This document shows positions 34,896 to 42,702 of a stretch of 44,930 nt of DNA, one piece after another. The position numbers and the translations under genes are program-made. Below the pieces are notes generated by a model. That model was given only the letters and a program-made list of their open reading frames with translations. It did not search any database and had not been told where the DNA came from. Location of the stretch: positions 1 to 44,930 of the forward strand of contig MFNJ01000030.1 of the NCBI GenBank assembly GCA_001782015.1, in the 5' to 3' direction. This stretch comes from Candidatus Levybacteria bacterium RIFCSPHIGHO2_01_FULL_36_15. GTDB taxonomy: Bacteria > Patescibacteriota > Microgenomatia > Levybacterales > GWA1-39-11. The first letter of the stretch is position 1; the number at the start of each line of letters is the position of its first letter.

Positions 34896-35924
34896 TCAGA
34901 AAAGAGGTAATACCACAATAAAAGTAGATCCTTTGCCCTTGTTACTTTTTACCTTAATCTCTCCCTGATGTAGGGTAACAATTGATTTTGCTATAGCAAG
35001 CCCTAAACCTGACCCCAAAACCTTGTCTGTCTTTGAACCTCTGTAAAATCTGTTGAAAATGTGCGGTATTTCTTCTTCCGGAATACCTTGCCCATTATCA
35101 ATGATACTGATTAAAACTTTACTTGGACTTTTTTCCAAAATTAGCTCTACTTGTCCCTCAACAGGTGAGTATTTTACTGCATTATCAATTATATTAAGAA
35201 TGGCTCGAGCTAGTTTATCCTTAAAACCGTAAATGTATATATTTTTTGTAGTAGATAATTTAACATGCACTCTTTTTTTATAGGCTATCTTTTGAGCTAT
35301 TTCGTAAAGGTCATCCATAAGTTCGGAAAGGTTGAATTTTGTCCTGCCGTTTTGTTTATTTGGCGTTTCCGACCAAGCAAGATCTAAGACGTTCTTCAAT
35401 GTTGCCGAAAGTTGATGAGCTTCCGCAAGTGCCTCTTCTATCGTTTTTTTATATTCATCTATATCCCTAGATTTACTTAGAGTAACCTCAAAAGAACTTA
35501 TTTGAGTAGATAAAGGAGTCTTAAGTTCATGAGCTACATCGCCTATAAACTGCTGTTCTCTCTTAAACGCTTCATTTAAACGATCCAACAAACCATTAAA
35601 TGAGTTTGCTAGTTCTCCAATCTCATCCTCGCTTTTTATACCATTAATTTTTTCTTCTAAATTTTCGCTGGTGATTGATTTTATCTTTGTAGACAAATAA
35701 GTAATTGATTTAGTAATTTTATAAACCACAATAAACTCCGCGATTGCCAAAATAAAAAAAAGCACGATTAAAATATGTATTGAGTGCGGAACAGTGTAGT
35801 AGTGTATAAAAAACAGGATGTATGCTATTAAAACCAATAAACTTGCGACATACCATAAAAATAACTTATACTTAATACTTTTTAATTTAATTTTTAAAGG
35901 AAAGAGATTGTTCATTTTAACCAT
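34896..35924 (-). CDS. Sensor histidine kinase, intramembrane-sensing layout
   Basis: 342 residues. Two membrane helices (about 20-40 and 49-70) are joined by a very short outer loop of about 8 residues (HYYTVPHS). A HAMP linker (about 70-122) follows, then the H-box HELKTP (H132), N-box IIDNAVKYSPV, DNGQGIPEEE and GSGLGLAIAKS of the ATPase domain. Unlike CusS-type copper kinases, which have an outer sensor domain of about 100 residues, it has almost no room to sense outside the membrane; copper may be felt by the two His of the loop or through a membrane partner. It begins directly after the regulator stop, with which it forms a two-component pair. Confidence 0.92.
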   Translation of the reverse strand: MVKMNNLFPLKIKLKSIKYKLFLWYVASLLVLIAYILFFIHYYTVPHSIHILIVLFFILAIAEFIVVYKITKSITYLSTKIKSITSENLEEKINGIKSEDEIGELANSFNGLLDRLNEAFKREQQFIGDVAHELKTPLSTQISSFEVTLSKSRDIDEYKKTIEEALAEAHQLSATLKNVLDLAWSETPNKQNGRTKFNLSELMDDLYEIAQKIAYKKRVHVKLSTTKNIYIYGFKDKLARAILNIIDNAVKYSPVEGQVELILEKSPSKVLISIIDNGQGIPEEEIPHIFNRFYRGSKTDKVLGSGLGLAIAKSIVTLHQGEIKVKSNKGKGSTFIVVLPLF

Positions 35925-36602
35925 CTAGCGTTTTCTTTCACTAATTTTGTAACCCACTCCATGGACTGTGTGTATGAGCTTATTTTTATATCCGTTATCT
36001 ATTTTTTTCCTCAAAGTGGCAATAAAAACATCTACTACATTAGAAAAGCTGTCAAAATTATAATCCCAGGTATGCTCGGTAATTTGGGTTCTTGTTACTG
36101 GTTCATCTTTATGTAACGCTAAAAACTCCAATATCGAAAATTCTTTTGGGGTAAGCACAATATGTTTATTATTTCTTTTAACAATACGTTTGATAGGGTC
36201 GATTTTCAAGTCATCAATAGTTATTAAGCTTTGAGGTTGGTGATAGTTTCTTCTTAATAGTGCATTTACTCGGGCTTTTAGTTCCACAAATTCAAAGGGT
36301 TTGGTTAAATAATCATCTGCTCCAACATCTAAACCCATAACTCTATCTTCAACCCTGGCTTTGGCTGTTAACATCAAAATCGGTATAGCTATCTTTTTAT
36401 CTCTTAGCTGCTTACATACAGTAATACCATCTAACTTAGGTAACAGAATATCCAGAATAATTACGTCATAGCTTTCTGACCGGGCAAGGTAAAAGCCTTC
36501 TTCACCATCAAAGGCTTGATCTACCACATATCCTAATTCAATAAATCCTTTTTTGATAATATTAGACAAACGCTTTTCGTCCTCAATTAATAAAATTCTC
36601 AT
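35925..36602 (-). CDS. OmpR-family response regulator (CusR/CopR-like)
   Basis: About 225 residues. The receiver domain (1-120) has the acidic pair near E7-D8, the phosphorylated D51 in ILDILLP, the TAKARVEDR segment and K101-like TKPFEF. The DNA-binding winged helix (about 130-220) is of OmpR type (LTPKEFSILEFLALHKDEPV; VDVFIATLRKKID). An upstream ATG (36656) would add 18 residues without sense; I use the standard MRILLIEDEKR start at 36602. OmpR-family proteins bind direct repeats with an 11-base period, exactly the pattern of the four boxes in this island, so this is the likely regulator of them. Confidence 0.93.
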   Translation of the reverse strand: MRILLIEDEKRLSNIIKKGFIELGYVVDQAFDGEEGFYLARSESYDVIILDILLPKLDGITVCKQLRDKKIAIPILMLTAKARVEDRVMGLDVGADDYLTKPFEFVELKARVNALLRRNYHQPQSLITIDDLKIDPIKRIVKRNNKHIVLTPKEFSILEFLALHKDEPVTRTQITEHTWDYNFDSFSNVVDVFIATLRKKIDNGYKNKLIHTVHGVGYKISERKR

Positions 36603-36758
36603 AATCCTATGCTTATTATAGCGTATCAAAACGCAATCTTCCCCCCATAAAAACATTCTAATATAAGAAAGGAATCAAATCTTCAGAAAAATTAATAAAT
36701 AATAAGTTAAAATATATAAGAGGTAAAAGAAAAAGACTTTCTATATTAAAATAATATT

Positions 36759-37241
36759 ATGCGGCATTACGAAAATAGTATAACGATTTCTGCAAGTACA
36801 GAAGATTTATTTGCTTATATAGATGATCATATACGCCTTTCGTCACATATGAATAAATCGTCTTGGATGATGGGTGGAGGAAAAATGAACACTTCAATTG
36901 ATGAAAAAGGAGGTAAAGAAATAGGATCACATATACACATGAGTGGTAACGTTTTTGGGATTAAACTTTATCTAGATGAAGTTATGACTCGACGCGAACC
37001 GCCGCATTTAAAGGAATGGGAAACAGTAGGAACCCCAAAACTTTTGATTATCGGGAAATATAAAATGAAGGTTGCAATAACACCGCAAGAAAATGGGTCT
37101 TTGTTACAAGTCTCCATAGATTATGAACTTCCGACAACATATGTATGGCTTGGAAAACTACTTAGTGGGGTTTACGCAAAATGGTGCGTACAACAAATGA
37201 TCAAGAGCCCACAAAATTATTTCAATAAACAAAAATCCTAG
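36759..37241 (+). CDS. SRPBCC-fold protein
   Basis: 160 residues. It begins MRHYENSITISASTEDLFAY, the usual start of START/SRPBCC (polyketide cyclase-like) domains, which have a deep hydrophobic pocket. Further parts fit: a beta strand with MNTSIDEKGGKEIGSHIHMS, VMTRREPPHLKEWETVGTPK and the long C-terminal helix (GVYAKWCVQQMIKSP). It is divergent from the regulator gene (157 bases between starts). Met and His are frequent (SSHMNKSSWMMGGGKM), which may reflect its copper-island context. Ligand unknown. Confidence 0.8.
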   Translation: MRHYENSITISASTEDLFAYIDDHIRLSSHMNKSSWMMGGGKMNTSIDEKGGKEIGSHIHMSGNVFGIKLYLDEVMTRREPPHLKEWETVGTPKLLIIGKYKMKVAITPQENGSLLQVSIDYELPTTYVWLGKLLSGVYAKWCVQQMIKSPQNYFNKQKS

Positions 37242-37261
37242 TATCTACTGAACCGGAATAC

Positions 37262-37522
37262 TTATTTAACCAGCAGTTTATAAGTTTTTGTAAAAATGTA
37301 GCCAACTATCCAAGCTGTTATGGTTGCTGAAACTAGTCCTAAAACAAATGATTGCATGGTTAAATTCCAAACACCCAATTTGCTAATTTCTATCCCATGA
37401 AACCAAGATTGAGCAATAGCAAAAGACGCGTCAGGAAATAAACCTACTAATACACGGCATAATATAAAAACAATGGCTGTTGTAACAGCTAAAACATTTG
37501 GAATAGCATATTGCTGTTTCAT
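37262..37522 (-). CDS. DUF5676-like small membrane protein
   Basis: 86 residues with two membrane helices (about 8-30 and 58-80) and a short outer segment (FPDASFAIAQSWFHGIEISK). It resembles DUF5676 proteins seen next to heavy-metal ATPases, so it may assist the neighbouring ATPase; this is from memory of the family's context. A strong AGGAGGTG Shine-Dalgarno site precedes the ATG, in the 16-base gap after the CopB-like gene, so they form one unit. Confidence 0.7.
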   Translation of the reverse strand: MKQQYAIPNVLAVTTAIVFILCRVLVGLFPDASFAIAQSWFHGIEISKLGVWNLTMQSFVLGLVSATITAWIVGYIFTKTYKLLVK

Positions 37523-37538
37523 AAATCTTCACCTCCTT

Positions 37539-39734
37539 TCAAATAGATAGTAAATCTTTTTCTGCTCTCTTTAAAAGTACAGCATTGACAGCAACAATAA
37601 TAGATGATGCTGACATTAATAATGCCGAAAATTCTGGTCTTAAAGTAATACCAAAATTTGGATATAACACTCCTGCAGCAATTGGAATTGCTAAGACATT
37701 ATAAATACTTGCCCAGACAAGGTTTTGCTTCATTTTATTAACTGTAGCCTTACTCAACTTGATAGCACGAAGAACATCTGCCGGGTCTGATTTCATTAAA
37801 ACTATATTAGCTGTTTCAATTGCCACATCAGTTCCTGCTCCAATTGCAATACCAATATCAGCTTGTGCTAAAGCAGGGGCATCATTAACTCCATCACCCA
37901 CCATAGCTACAAACTTATTCTCATCCTGAAGCTTTTTAACATATTTAGCTTTATCTTCCGGCAGTACTTCTGCAAATATCCTAGCTATCCCAAGTTCCTT
38001 GCCAATGACTTCCGCTGTTTTCTGATTATCTCCTGTGATCATTGCTACCTCCAGTCCCAGCTCTTTCATTCTAACAATGGCTTGTTTAGCGGTATCCCGA
38101 ATCTGGTCTGCTGCTGCTATTACTCCTGATGATTCTCCATCAATAGCAACAATCATTAAAGTTTTTCCATCATCTAATAAGTTATTAATAGCTTTTTTTA
38201 ACGGCGTTAAATCAATTTTTCTATCTGCTATAAGTTTTTCTGTACCTATTAAAATCTTATATCCCCCTACAACACCCTCTATACCCAAACCTGATAAAGA
38301 TTTAAATTGCCTAACAGGTAACAAGGTAACCTTATTTTCTTGGGCATAAGATGTCACAGCCTGAGCCAAAGGATGTCCAGAACTCTTCTCCATACTTGCC
38401 ACAAGTTGTAAAAACTTTTGACCTTTGATTTTTGAGTTTTGATTTTCTACTACATCGGTGACTTTGGGTTTTCCTTCAGTCAAAGTTCCTGTTTTATCTA
38501 AAACCACTGCCTGAATTTTTGAAGCCTGCTCTAAAGTGGCTGCGTTTTTGATTAAAATGTTATGTTTGGCTCCAATACCTGTTCCCACAGCTACCGCAGT
38601 TGGAGTAGCAAGTCCCAAAGCATCTGGGCAAGCAATTACTACAGCAGAAATTGCAAAAGTCAAAGCCATTAGAAGTCCTTCCCCCATCCCAAAGTACCAA
38701 ACTGTAAAAGTAATTAAACCTGCACCAACTGCTAGAATAACTAGGTATTGAGCTGCTCTATCAGCTAATCTTTGTCCTGGAGCTTTGGAATTTTGAGCGG
38801 TTTCTACTAACTTAACAATAGTAGCCAGTACCGTATCTGTTCCAACTTTTGTAGCTTTAAATTTTACAGAACCGGTTTGGTTAATCGAGCCCCCTACCAC
38901 TTGATCTCCAATATTTTTAGAAACCGGAATAGATTCACCAGTGACCAGCGATTCATCGATTGCTGTTTCTCCTTCAGCTACCACTCCATCAACCGGAACT
39001 TTATCACCAGGTTTTAGAACAACAATATCTCCAATAACAACGTCAGAAGTTGGAACCGTCATTTCTTGACCATCTCTAATAACCCTTGCTTGGGGAGGTA
39101 CTAAGTCGAATAAAGCACGTAGCGCATCCGATGTTCCCTTTCGTGATTTCATTTCCATCCAGTGGCCAAATAAGACAAATGTAACTAGCAAAGCTGCTGC
39201 TTCAAAAAAAGTTTCTCCACCAATGAAAATCGTGATAAAGACACTGAATAAGTAGGCTGCAAAAACGCCAACAGCAATCAAAACCATCATATTAAGCGTT
39301 TTTTGCTTTAATGCCTGGTATGCCCCTTGGGGAAAGATTGAACCAAATCTAAAAACTACTATTGTGGTAAGAATTAATAAAAGCCAATTAACCGGAATAG
39401 GGGTAGGAAGAGTAATTTTTGATATATTGTTAAATACTGGTGAATAAAGAAAAATTGGAATTGAAAAAAGAAGCGACCAAAGAAAACGGTTTCTTATATC
39501 CTTTTCCATAAACTCTGCCATCCCTGGATCAGTCATAGCTCTTTCATGATCAGTATGGTCCATGTGAGCCATATCGTGTTCAACCTTGGAACGATGACAT
39601 TCACAGTGTTCAGCTGTATCGGAGCAGACTAATTTTTGAGAAGCCTCAATTATGCTCTCGTAATGGGTACCTTTATTTATAGATACCATATCATGTTTCA
39701 TTTTTGAATGATCCATCATTTCACGATTGGCCAT
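37539..39734 (-). CDS. His-rich CopB-like P1B ATPase with CPD motif
   Basis: 731 residues, with no N-terminal HMA domain. Residues 1-75 are rich in His and Met (MMDHSKMKHDM; HCECHRSKVEHDMAHMDH), as in CopB-type exporters. The ATPase follows, with membrane helices from about 88. The transmembrane metal motif reads CPD ([15 protein letters not shown], about 368-370) instead of CPC or CPH. Other motifs are normal: DKTGTLTEG (about 415), [26 protein letters not shown]. It exports a soft or transition metal, most likely Cu+ or Cu2+. The gene has its own regulator box directly upstream (39780-39796) and is followed by the DUF5676 gene. Confidence 0.93.
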   Translation of the reverse strand: MANREMMDHSKMKHDMVSINKGTHYESIIEASQKLVCSDTAEHCECHRSKVEHDMAHMDHTDHERAMTDPGMAEFMEKDIRNRFLWSLLFSIPIFLYSPVFNNISKITLPTPIPVNWLLLILTTIVVFRFGSIFPQGAYQALKQKTLNMMVLIAVGVFAAYLFSVFITIFIGGETFFEAAALLVTFVLFGHWMEMKSRKGTSDALRALFDLVPPQARVIRDGQEMTVPTSDVVIGDIVVLKPGDKVPVDGVVAEGETAIDESLVTGESIPVSKNIGDQVVGGSINQTGSVKFKATKVGTDTVLATIVKLVETAQNSKAPGQRLADRAAQYLVILAVGAGLITFTVWYFGMGEGLLMALTFAISAVVIACPDALGLATPTAVAVGTGIGAKHNILIKNAATLEQASKIQAVVLDKTGTLTEGKPKVTDVVENQNSKIKGQKFLQLVASMEKSSGHPLAQAVTSYAQENKVTLLPVRQFKSLSGLGIEGVVGGYKILIGTEKLIADRKIDLTPLKKAINNLLDDGKTLMIVAIDGESSGVIAAADQIRDTAKQAIVRMKELGLEVAMITGDNQKTAEVIGKELGIARIFAEVLPEDKAKYVKKLQDENKFVAMVGDGVNDAPALAQADIGIAIGAGTDVAIETANIVLMKSDPADVLRAIKLSKATVNKMKQNLVWASIYNVLAIPIAAGVLYPNFGITLRPEFSALLMSASSIIVAVNAVLLKRAEKDLLSI

Positions 39735-39763
39735 ATTTTCAGATTTATGTCTACCCTAATATT

Positions 39764-39796
39764 AGTATATGTACTTTACATTAAGAAATCATTAGG
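39764..39796 (-). promoter_or_regulatory. Regulator box plus -10 before the CopB-like gene
   Basis: On the minus strand, CCTAATGATTTCTTAAT (39780-39796), a 10-base gap and TATACT (39764-39769), 30 bases before the ATG. Both -10 sequence and spacing are identical to those before copA. Confidence 0.75.
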
Positions 39797-39996
39797 AGAT
39801 CATAGATAGTTTTAATTCTTGGATTAAAATCGCTGAAAAAATCAAAATGGCAAAAAAGGAGTATCAGAATAAAAGAATTCAATTTAACGTAGCGACAATA
39901 AATATATTCCGCATTTTCAAATTCCCAAAAAGTTCCTAATAGTAAAACCAAACAAGTTATTTGACTCATTTGTATCTTTGTATTATTATCCAAGAT

Positions 39997-40296
39997 ATGG
40001 GAAGAGTAGAAGCAGCAGAAAATAATGATATTAAAATTAGTGGCCTTCGTGAAAGACTATATCGATGCCAAACAGGTTTAAACAAAAAAGAGCCTCACCG
40101 TTTAGTTGTTAAGCTTCTGGAGGAGCTTGATTGCCTAGAGTTACAACAAAATTATCAGGTAGTTGAATACGATGGAACTCCTCTTCCAGAGCGTGAAGCT
40201 GAAGAACTAGCATTGGTACAATCAATTAGAACTCTTGCGTCAGCCTGTCCACGTCTGGGTAAGCATAGATCCCATCGCGATCCGCTAAAAAGATAA
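39997..40296 (+). CDS. Hypothetical small protein
   Basis: 99 residues from the internal Met (MGRVEAAENNDIKISGLRE); the 12 residues before it (MTHLYLCIIIQD) look untranslated. It is a soluble, charged, mostly helical protein with LLEELDCLELQQNYQVVEYD and a basic His-rich end (GKHRSHRDPLKR). No family is recognised. It is divergent from the CopB-like gene but shows no sign of sharing in its function. Confidence 0.5.
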   Translation: MGRVEAAENNDIKISGLRERLYRCQTGLNKKEPHRLVVKLLEELDCLELQQNYQVVEYDGTPLPEREAEELALVQSIRTLASACPRLGKHRSHRDPLKR

Positions 40297-40364
40297 ACTA
40301 TATGGATAAAAGTTTTTCCTACTATATACATGATAATAAAATAGTTTGAATTATCTGATAATTA

Positions 40365-40393
40365 TTGACAATAGTTGTGATGTAAAGTAAAAT
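40365..40393 (+). promoter_or_regulatory. Strong sigma-70-type promoter of the leader RNA
   Basis: A perfect TTGACA (40365-40370), a 17-base spacer, and TAAAAT (40388-40393). Transcription should begin near 40400, leaving a leader of about 157 bases before the transporter start at 40557. Confidence 0.75.
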
Positions 40394-40419
40394 TATATTA
40401 ATGTGAAGGAGCTACAACA

Positions 40420-40497
40420 ATGAATAGTCGTGTTGATGTCCACAATAATTTCTCGCCCTCTGCCAGTCTTATATTAAAGACTGGGAGTATTGTGTAG
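40420..40497 (+). CDS. Leader ORF, 25 residues
   Basis: AAGGAG (40406-40411) lies 8 bases before the ATG, a better site than most genes here have. The frame reads MNSRVDVHNNFSPSASLILK and ends IV-stop (TAG at 40495). Its codons run through both strands of the leader hairpin, so ribosome movement would open it. It could be a leader peptide of an attenuator or a small real protein. Confidence 0.45.
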   Translation: MNSRVDVHNNFSPSASLILKTGSIV

Positions 40498-40524
40498 AAA
40501 TTATCATTAGTTTAAAAAATGCAT

Positions 40525-40544
40525 CTCCCGGTCGGGAGTTTTTT
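40525..40544 (+). terminator. Terminator-like hairpin just before the transporter start
   Basis: CTCCC (40525-40529), loop GGTC, GGGAG (40534-40538), then TTTTTT. It ends 12 bases before the ATG at 40557, where it can either stop transcription or block ribosome access. Confidence 0.6.
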
Positions 40545-40556
40545 ATTGGAAAAAAT

Positions 40557-40893
40557 ATGTTTAAAATACAAAAACTTGATTTTCTAATATCATTTTACAT
40601 AGGCTGCATTGCAGTTTCAGAACTCATGGGAGCTAAAACCTTTCCTCTTGTTGCTCTTGGCAATTTTAAACTTAGTGCTAGTGTTGCAATATTTGCAATA
40701 CCCCTTATCTATTCTATAAACGATATAATTACAGAAGTACACGGAAAAGAACGAGCACAAAGTGTTGTTCGCTCGGGTCGCATTTCTTTTTGGTTTGATT
40801 CTCCCCTATTGGTTTTTAAAATGCTTTATATCCGTTATTGAAACACCGTTTGTTTATTTAGAAGTAAAATGGCTTAAAAAGAAAGGAACATAA
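40557..40893 (+). pseudogene. VUT/YhhQ-family (queuosine precursor) transporter with internal deletion
   Basis: The first 80 or so residues are good family sequence: FYIGCIAVSELMGAKTFPLV, then IPLIYSINDIITEVHGKERA, then SVVRSG. The frame then turns into FWFDSPLLVF and stops at 40841. In another frame the natural C-terminus is found (VIETPFVYLEVKWLKKKGT, ending at TAA 40891-40893). The whole is about 112 codons against the usual 200-230, so the middle (several membrane helices) has been lost and the ends are out of frame. The protein cannot be functional as a transporter. Its intact promoter and leader suggest the loss is recent, or that it is tolerated. Confidence 0.8.
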
Positions 40894-41021
40894 ATGAAAG
40901 TTATTTTGGAAATGGTAATTGTTTACTAACAGATGAGAATCTAAATATTACTCTACGACTAATAAGTTGTAAGCAGCTAAATATGAGAGGAACTCTTCTT
41001 TTAAAATATAAAGTGCAATGA
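40894..41021 (+). pseudogene. Possible frameshifted small gene before the CofE-like gene
   Basis: The frame ESYFGNGNCLLTDENLNITL, then RLISCKQLNMRGTLLLKYKV ends at TGA (41019-41021), overlapping the CofE-like ATG by 4 bases, the usual coupling arrangement. No start is present in that frame, while an ATG at 40894 starts a different frame that ends after 11 residues. A frameshift near 40898 would join them. Homology unknown. Confidence 0.4.
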
Positions 41022-41761
41022 TAGTTACAGTCATAAAAACAAAACCAGTTATTACAGGAGATAAGTTAACAGATATTCTTGACGCATCAGTCAATCTGCT
41101 GAACAATCGTTCAATAGTTGTTGTAACCTCAAAGATTATTTCGATTTGTGAAGGAAGAATTGTAAAAATTGGTGAGATTGAAAAAGATGAATTAATTGAA
41201 CAAGAGGCACAATATTTTTTACCTCGCGAAACAAATCCTTATCATGTAAGTCTTACGATTACACGAAATAACCTTTCCGCGACCGCAGGAATTGATGAGT
41301 CAAACGGAAACGGATACTATGTTTTATGGCCAGAAAATCCCCAAAAAACAGCAAATGAGATTCGCAAGTTTTTCTGCAAAAAGTTCAATATACAAAGCTG
41401 CGGTATAATTATTACAGACAGTAAGACTACTCCATTCCGGTGGGGAGTGACAGCTATTTCTCTTGCGCACAGCGGATTTGCCGCAGTCAAAGATTATATC
41501 GGTACAAAAGATATTTTCGGAAGAAAATTTGAATACGAAAAACTTAATATAGCAGATTGTCTTGCGTGCGCATCAACTGTTGTCATGGGAGAAGGAAAAG
41601 AGCGGACTCCTATTGCTGTTATTAACGAAATACCCTTTGTGAAATTTCAAAAAAGGAATCCGACAAAAAAGGAACTTGATGAACTTAAGATTACTTTAGA
41701 TGATGATCTTTATTCGCCTATCTTAAAATCAGTTGAATGGAAAAAAGGAAAAAATAAATAA
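41018..41761 (+). CDS. CofE-like gamma-glutamate ligase
   Basis: 247 residues. The F420-0:gamma-glutamyl ligase fold is recognised from GDKLTDILDASVNLL then SIVVVTSKIISICEGRIV, the LTITRNNLSATAGIDESNGN segment with the metal-binding part, SCGIIITDSKTTPFRWGVTA (the family's DTxGR-x-WRxG-like motif, here DSKTTPFRWG), and CLACASTVVMGEGKERTPIA. CofE adds glutamates to coenzyme F420. No other F420 genes are seen; relatives in this lineage are annotated as folate-type gamma-glutamate ligases. Thus the acceptor may be a folate or another molecule. It follows a decayed frame with an ATGA overlap. Confidence 0.8.
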   Translation: MIVTVIKTKPVITGDKLTDILDASVNLLNNRSIVVVTSKIISICEGRIVKIGEIEKDELIEQEAQYFLPRETNPYHVSLTITRNNLSATAGIDESNGNGYYVLWPENPQKTANEIRKFFCKKFNIQSCGIIITDSKTTPFRWGVTAISLAHSGFAAVKDYIGTKDIFGRKFEYEKLNIADCLACASTVVMGEGKERTPIAVINEIPFVKFQKRNPTKKELDELKITLDDDLYSPILKSVEWKKGKNK

Positions 41762-42046
41762 TTAGGAATAAATCAAACAGCGATTTGAATTTCATTATAC
41801 TGACATAAATTTAATTGCAAATATTCCTCATGTAAAAGATAGAAAGAATTAAAAGATTCAAAAAAGAAGATATTGTAAAAACAAGCTGTTTTATTAAAAT
41901 ATTTCCAATTAGCCGTTGTGTGGGACAGGATTTCTGACCCAGAACTATTATATAATGAAAAGTATGCTTTTGTCCTCATATGTTATGACTTGGACAAAAA
42001 GATTTGTAGAATAGGTAGAAGAAAAAGTTATAAAATTAAATAAGCT

Positions 42047-42397
42047 ATGTCAAAAACACTATTAAGAATTATTGCTGAAAAGACTGAACAACAGGTTGAA
42101 CAATTTAATAAAAATAATGAAGCGCAAGCCAGATATGGCGGTACAAAGGTGAGCAAACTCAATACCGAACAGCAAGAGGCTTATGAGAAGGCTGTAGAGA
42201 GTGGCGATATAAAAAAAGTAACTGAATTGCTTGATTTAGGAATAACCACTCCCACGGAATTGTATCTCAACATGCCTGACCTGAAAGTTTCAGACAGTGG
42301 CTCGATTAGGTCATTAAGCGTTTATGTTTATTCAGCAGAAGCCAATGATGAAGTTTTACTTCATAAACTTTTCAGTAAGGTAAGGGAACAAACCTAA
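42047..42397 (+). CDS. Hypothetical soluble protein
   Basis: 116 residues, no recognised family. The N-terminal half is charged and helical (IIAEKTEQQVEQFNKNNEAQ; SKLNTEQQEAYEKAVESGD); the second half has LLDLGITTPTELYLNMPDLK and a beta-like LSVYVYSAEAND. The AVESGDIKKVTELLDLGI stretch recalls the helix pair of a single ankyrin-like repeat. It stands alone, facing the XRE regulator gene. Confidence 0.5.
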   Translation: MSKTLLRIIAEKTEQQVEQFNKNNEAQARYGGTKVSKLNTEQQEAYEKAVESGDIKKVTELLDLGITTPTELYLNMPDLKVSDSGSIRSLSVYVYSAEANDEVLLHKLFSKVREQT

Positions 42398-42428
42398 TCT
42401 GAGAATTATTTAGTAGGCTCAGAAAGCG

Positions 42429-42647
42429 TTAAAACTTGAATAATTCGTTCAAAGAAACCTTTAATACCTTTGCAATCTTTGCCACAGTTTCAGTAGAAGG
42501 GTTACGTTCTCCGCGCTCGATATACCCTATATAAGCTCTATTCAAGCCTGCTTCCAGAGCTAATTCCTCTTGCGTCATACCCTTTTTTATACGCAAAAGA
42601 TTTACTCTTTTACCTAATTTTTTTGACACTGCTGTAACCTTTACCAC
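42429..42647 (-). CDS. XRE-family helix-turn-helix regulator
   Basis: 72 residues, a single HTH_3 domain: LGKRVNLLRIKKGMTQEELA then LEAGLNRAYIGYIERGERNP then STETVAKIAKVLKVSLNELF. This size and form are typical of restriction-modification controller proteins or phage-type repressors. A type I restriction gene begins 1.6 kb away, so a controller role is possible. It is divergent from the gene at 42703 and may bind the 55-base gap between them. Confidence 0.9.
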   Translation of the reverse strand: MVKVTAVSKKLGKRVNLLRIKKGMTQEELALEAGLNRAYIGYIERGERNPSTETVAKIAKVLKVSLNELFKF

Positions 42648-42702
42648 ACTTATAGTGTGGATAAATCTTTACTAACAGTCGACTTACTGGTAGTATATAT
42701 TT

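Larger units (their letters stand above)
40400..40556 (+). promoter_or_regulatory. Structured leader (riboswitch or attenuator candidate)
   Basis: The leader contains a long hairpin: CACAATA (40441-40447) pairs with TATTGTG (40488-40494), and within it CCAGTCTT (40463-40470) pairs with AAGACTGG (40477-40484). A short GC-rich hairpin with T-run follows just before the start codon. A 25-residue ORF with an excellent Shine-Dalgarno site covers the first hairpin. The downstream gene is of the queuosine-precursor transporter family, and such genes are commonly under preQ1 control, but I could not match the class I preQ1 consensus here. Confidence 0.55.

Noticed and set aside
34841-34918. Long start for the CsoR-like protein
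   Set aside because: The added 26 residues are membrane-like, overlap the kinase gene and the regulator box, and are not part of the CsoR fold.
25527-39734. Mercury resistance operon
   Set aside because: No MerA, MerR, MerT or MerP sequence is present; the HMA proteins go with P1B copper ATPases and CsoR.
39781-39993. Minus-strand 70-residue frame
   Set aside because: Its AT-rich, Phe/Leu/Tyr-rich composition and its overlap with the regulator box and promoter region of the CopB-like gene argue against a gene.
40400-40556. Classical preQ1 class I riboswitch
   Set aside because: The short hairpin followed by an A-rich tail of that class could not be matched; I keep only a general leader-RNA call.
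41773-41979. Minus-strand 68-residue frame
   Set aside because: Composition is like random AT-rich sequence and there is no start signal. The 41762-42046 gap otherwise shows nothing.
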